From an uncultured Marvinbryantia sp. (lineage in GTDB: Bacteria; Bacillota; Clostridia; Lachnospirales; Lachnospiraceae), in contig CAKRRF010000055.1 of the NCBI GenBank assembly GCA_934394985.1, forward strand, positions 1 through 12,747: a stretch of DNA of 12,747 nucleotides. Reading direction: 5' to 3'. A model generated the notes under the pieces. The model did no database searches and was not told the DNA's origin. It was given only the letters and a program-made list of their open reading frames with translations. Every line of letters begins with the position of its first letter. Position 1 is the first letter of the stretch. This document shows, one piece after another, positions 12,059-12,747 of the stretch. The position numbers and the translations under genes are program-made.

Positions 12059-12747
12059 ATTAGCAAAAGAATTAGGTAGAGATAATAAAGAAATCATCAA
12101 TTGTCTGACAGCAAATGGCATGGAAGTAAAAAGCCATATGAGTGTGCTGGAAGATGAGCAGGTACAGACAGTAAAACGTCAGGTGCCGGCAAAGGAAATC
12201 GTCAGAAAACCTGCAGAAGCAGAGTCAGTATCCGATGCGGCCAAAGCTGCGGATGCGCCAAAGAAAAAGAATATTTCCAGAGTGTTCCATTCTCAGAACA
12301 GTCGTACCGGAATTCAGAGACCATCTGGTATGCGTACCCAGGGACAGCGTCCGGCAGCAGGAACCAGACCGGCAGGACAGCGTCCGGCAGGAACACCACA
12401 GAGCAGACCGGCAGCACCGGTACAGGAAAAACCGGTAGCAGCACCGGCAGCAAATACAGTGAAACCAGCAGCACCGACACCAGCAGCAGCTCCAAAAGCA
12501 GAAAATCAGGTAAAACCGGCAGAAGCTGTTAAAACAGAGAACACCAGAAATGAAGAGACATCCAGAGGCGATCGTCAGAATTTCAGAAATAATAACAACA
12601 ACCGCAGCCAGGGACAGAGAAGCTTTGGAGACAGAGACAATAACCGTGGTCAGGGACAGAGAAGCTTCGCAGACAGAGACAATAACCGTGGTCAGGGACA
12701 GAGAAGCTTTGGAGACAGAGACAATAACCGTGGTCAGGGACAGAGAA
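12036..12747 (+). CDS. infB: Translation initiation factor IF-2, N-terminal part (3'-truncated)
   Basis: GTPase that brings initiator tRNA to the ribosome; only the first 237 codons are present, and the G domain lies beyond the window. Residues 4-48 form an IF2_N domain (MRVYELAKELGRDNKEI and following). Then comes a disordered linker: Ala/Pro/Lys-rich from about 50 to 168, with GQRPAAGTRPAGQRPAGT, and Gln/Arg/Asn/Gly-rich from about 175 onward, ending in a 14-residue repeat QGQRSFGDRDNNRG. The start is ATG 12036, 8 bases after GGAGG (12023-12027); ATG 12045 is too far. The start lies inside the end of ylxQ, a 23-base overlap. The reading frame has no stop up to the window end. The long linker is typical of IF-2 in this bacterial group. 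Confidence 0.96.
   Translation, partial: MSKMRVYELAKELGRDNKEIINCLTANGMEVKSHMSVLEDEQVQTVKRQVPAKEIVRKPAEAESVSDAAKAADAPKKKNISRVFHSQNSRTGIQRPSGMRTQGQRPAAGTRPAGQRPAGTPQSRPAAPVQEKPVAAPAANTVKPAAPTPAAAPKAENQVKPAEAVKTENTRNEETSRGDRQNFRNNNNNRSQGQRSFGDRDNNRGQGQRSFADRDNNRGQGQRSFGDRDNNRGQGQR
12342..12390 (+). repeat. Short direct repeat within the infB linker
   Basis: GGACAGCGTCCGGCAG occurs at 12342-12357 and 12375-12390, 33 bp apart, which keeps the frame (11 residues). It encodes the repeated GQRPA element in the Ala/Pro-rich part of IF-2. It probably arose by small in-frame duplication. Confidence 0.8.
12609..12747 (+). repeat. 42-bp in-frame tandem repeat in infB, running off the window
   Basis: Units begin at 12609, 12651, 12693 and 12735, each 42 bp, so the frame is kept. 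The encoded unit is QGQRSFGDRDNNRG. The second unit differs near its middle (TTCGCA for TTTGGA, giving Ala for Gly); the other copies match closely. The fourth copy is cut by the window end, so the total number is unknown. High identity points to recent expansion or ongoing copy-number change. Confidence 0.95.

Noticed and set aside
12202..12495. 97-codon open frame on the - strand with Val/Leu/Pro repeats
   Set aside because: It is the complement of the Ala/Pro/Arg-rich repeats of IF-2; the repetitive look comes from those codons.
12609..12747. Possible CRISPR-like or minisatellite array
   Set aside because: The repeats are head-to-tail without spacers, keep the infB frame and encode a protein repeat, so they are coding tandem repeats.

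Overview
The window reads as chromosomal DNA of a low-to-mid GC Gram-positive, most likely a gut clostridium of the Lachnospiraceae type. The basis is the gene order rimP-nusA-rnpM(ylxR)-L7Ae(ylxQ)-infB, a short NusA with an acidic tail, strong AGGAGG-type ribosome binding sites, an IF-2 with a long low-complexity N-terminal region, and sigma-A-type promoters. The genus is inference. All protein genes and the one tRNA lie on the + strand, packed tightly. No mobile element, CRISPR array or phage gene is visible, and no stretch over 300 bases lacks a gene.

Region 1 (1-3402) is the end of a ribose/simple-sugar-type (CUT2) ABC importer operon: a permease cut off by the window start, a two-domain ATPase, and a second, different permease. 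The substrate cannot be read, because no binding protein or catabolic gene lies in the window. The system is asymmetric: one ATP site looks intact, the other degenerate, and the two permeases differ from each other. No terminator follows the second permease.

Region 2 (3403-3594) holds tRNA-Glu(CUC). It has a near-consensus sigma-A promoter (TTGACA, 17 bp, TAGTAT) preceded by two copies of an A-tract element that resembles an UP element, and a strong hairpin terminator follows. Transcripts of the sugar operon may run through the tRNA to this terminator.

Region 3 (3632-9675) holds a type IIA topoisomerase pair (B subunit, then A subunit, most likely topoisomerase IV parE-parC) followed by a Uup/YfmR-like ABC-F ATPase. 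The ATPase start codon overlaps the parC stop codon (ATGA), so topoisomerase and ribosome factor are probably made from one transcript. No convincing promoter for parE is visible.

Region 4 (9676-12747) is the transcription/translation operon rimP-nusA-rnpM-ylxQ-infB. A good promoter at 9682-9710 is followed by a perfect 12-bp hairpin and a short, interrupted U-tract before rimP. This arrangement resembles the NusA-dependent leader terminator by which NusA controls its own operon in Bacillus subtilis. The last three genes are joined by short overlaps, and ylxQ starts with TTG. infB runs off the window end inside a 42-bp tandem repeat.

The content is mainly housekeeping. I found no wholly new system. 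The most interesting points are the rimP leader hairpin, the asymmetric ABC importer, the UP-element pair at the tRNA promoter, and the repeat array in IF-2.
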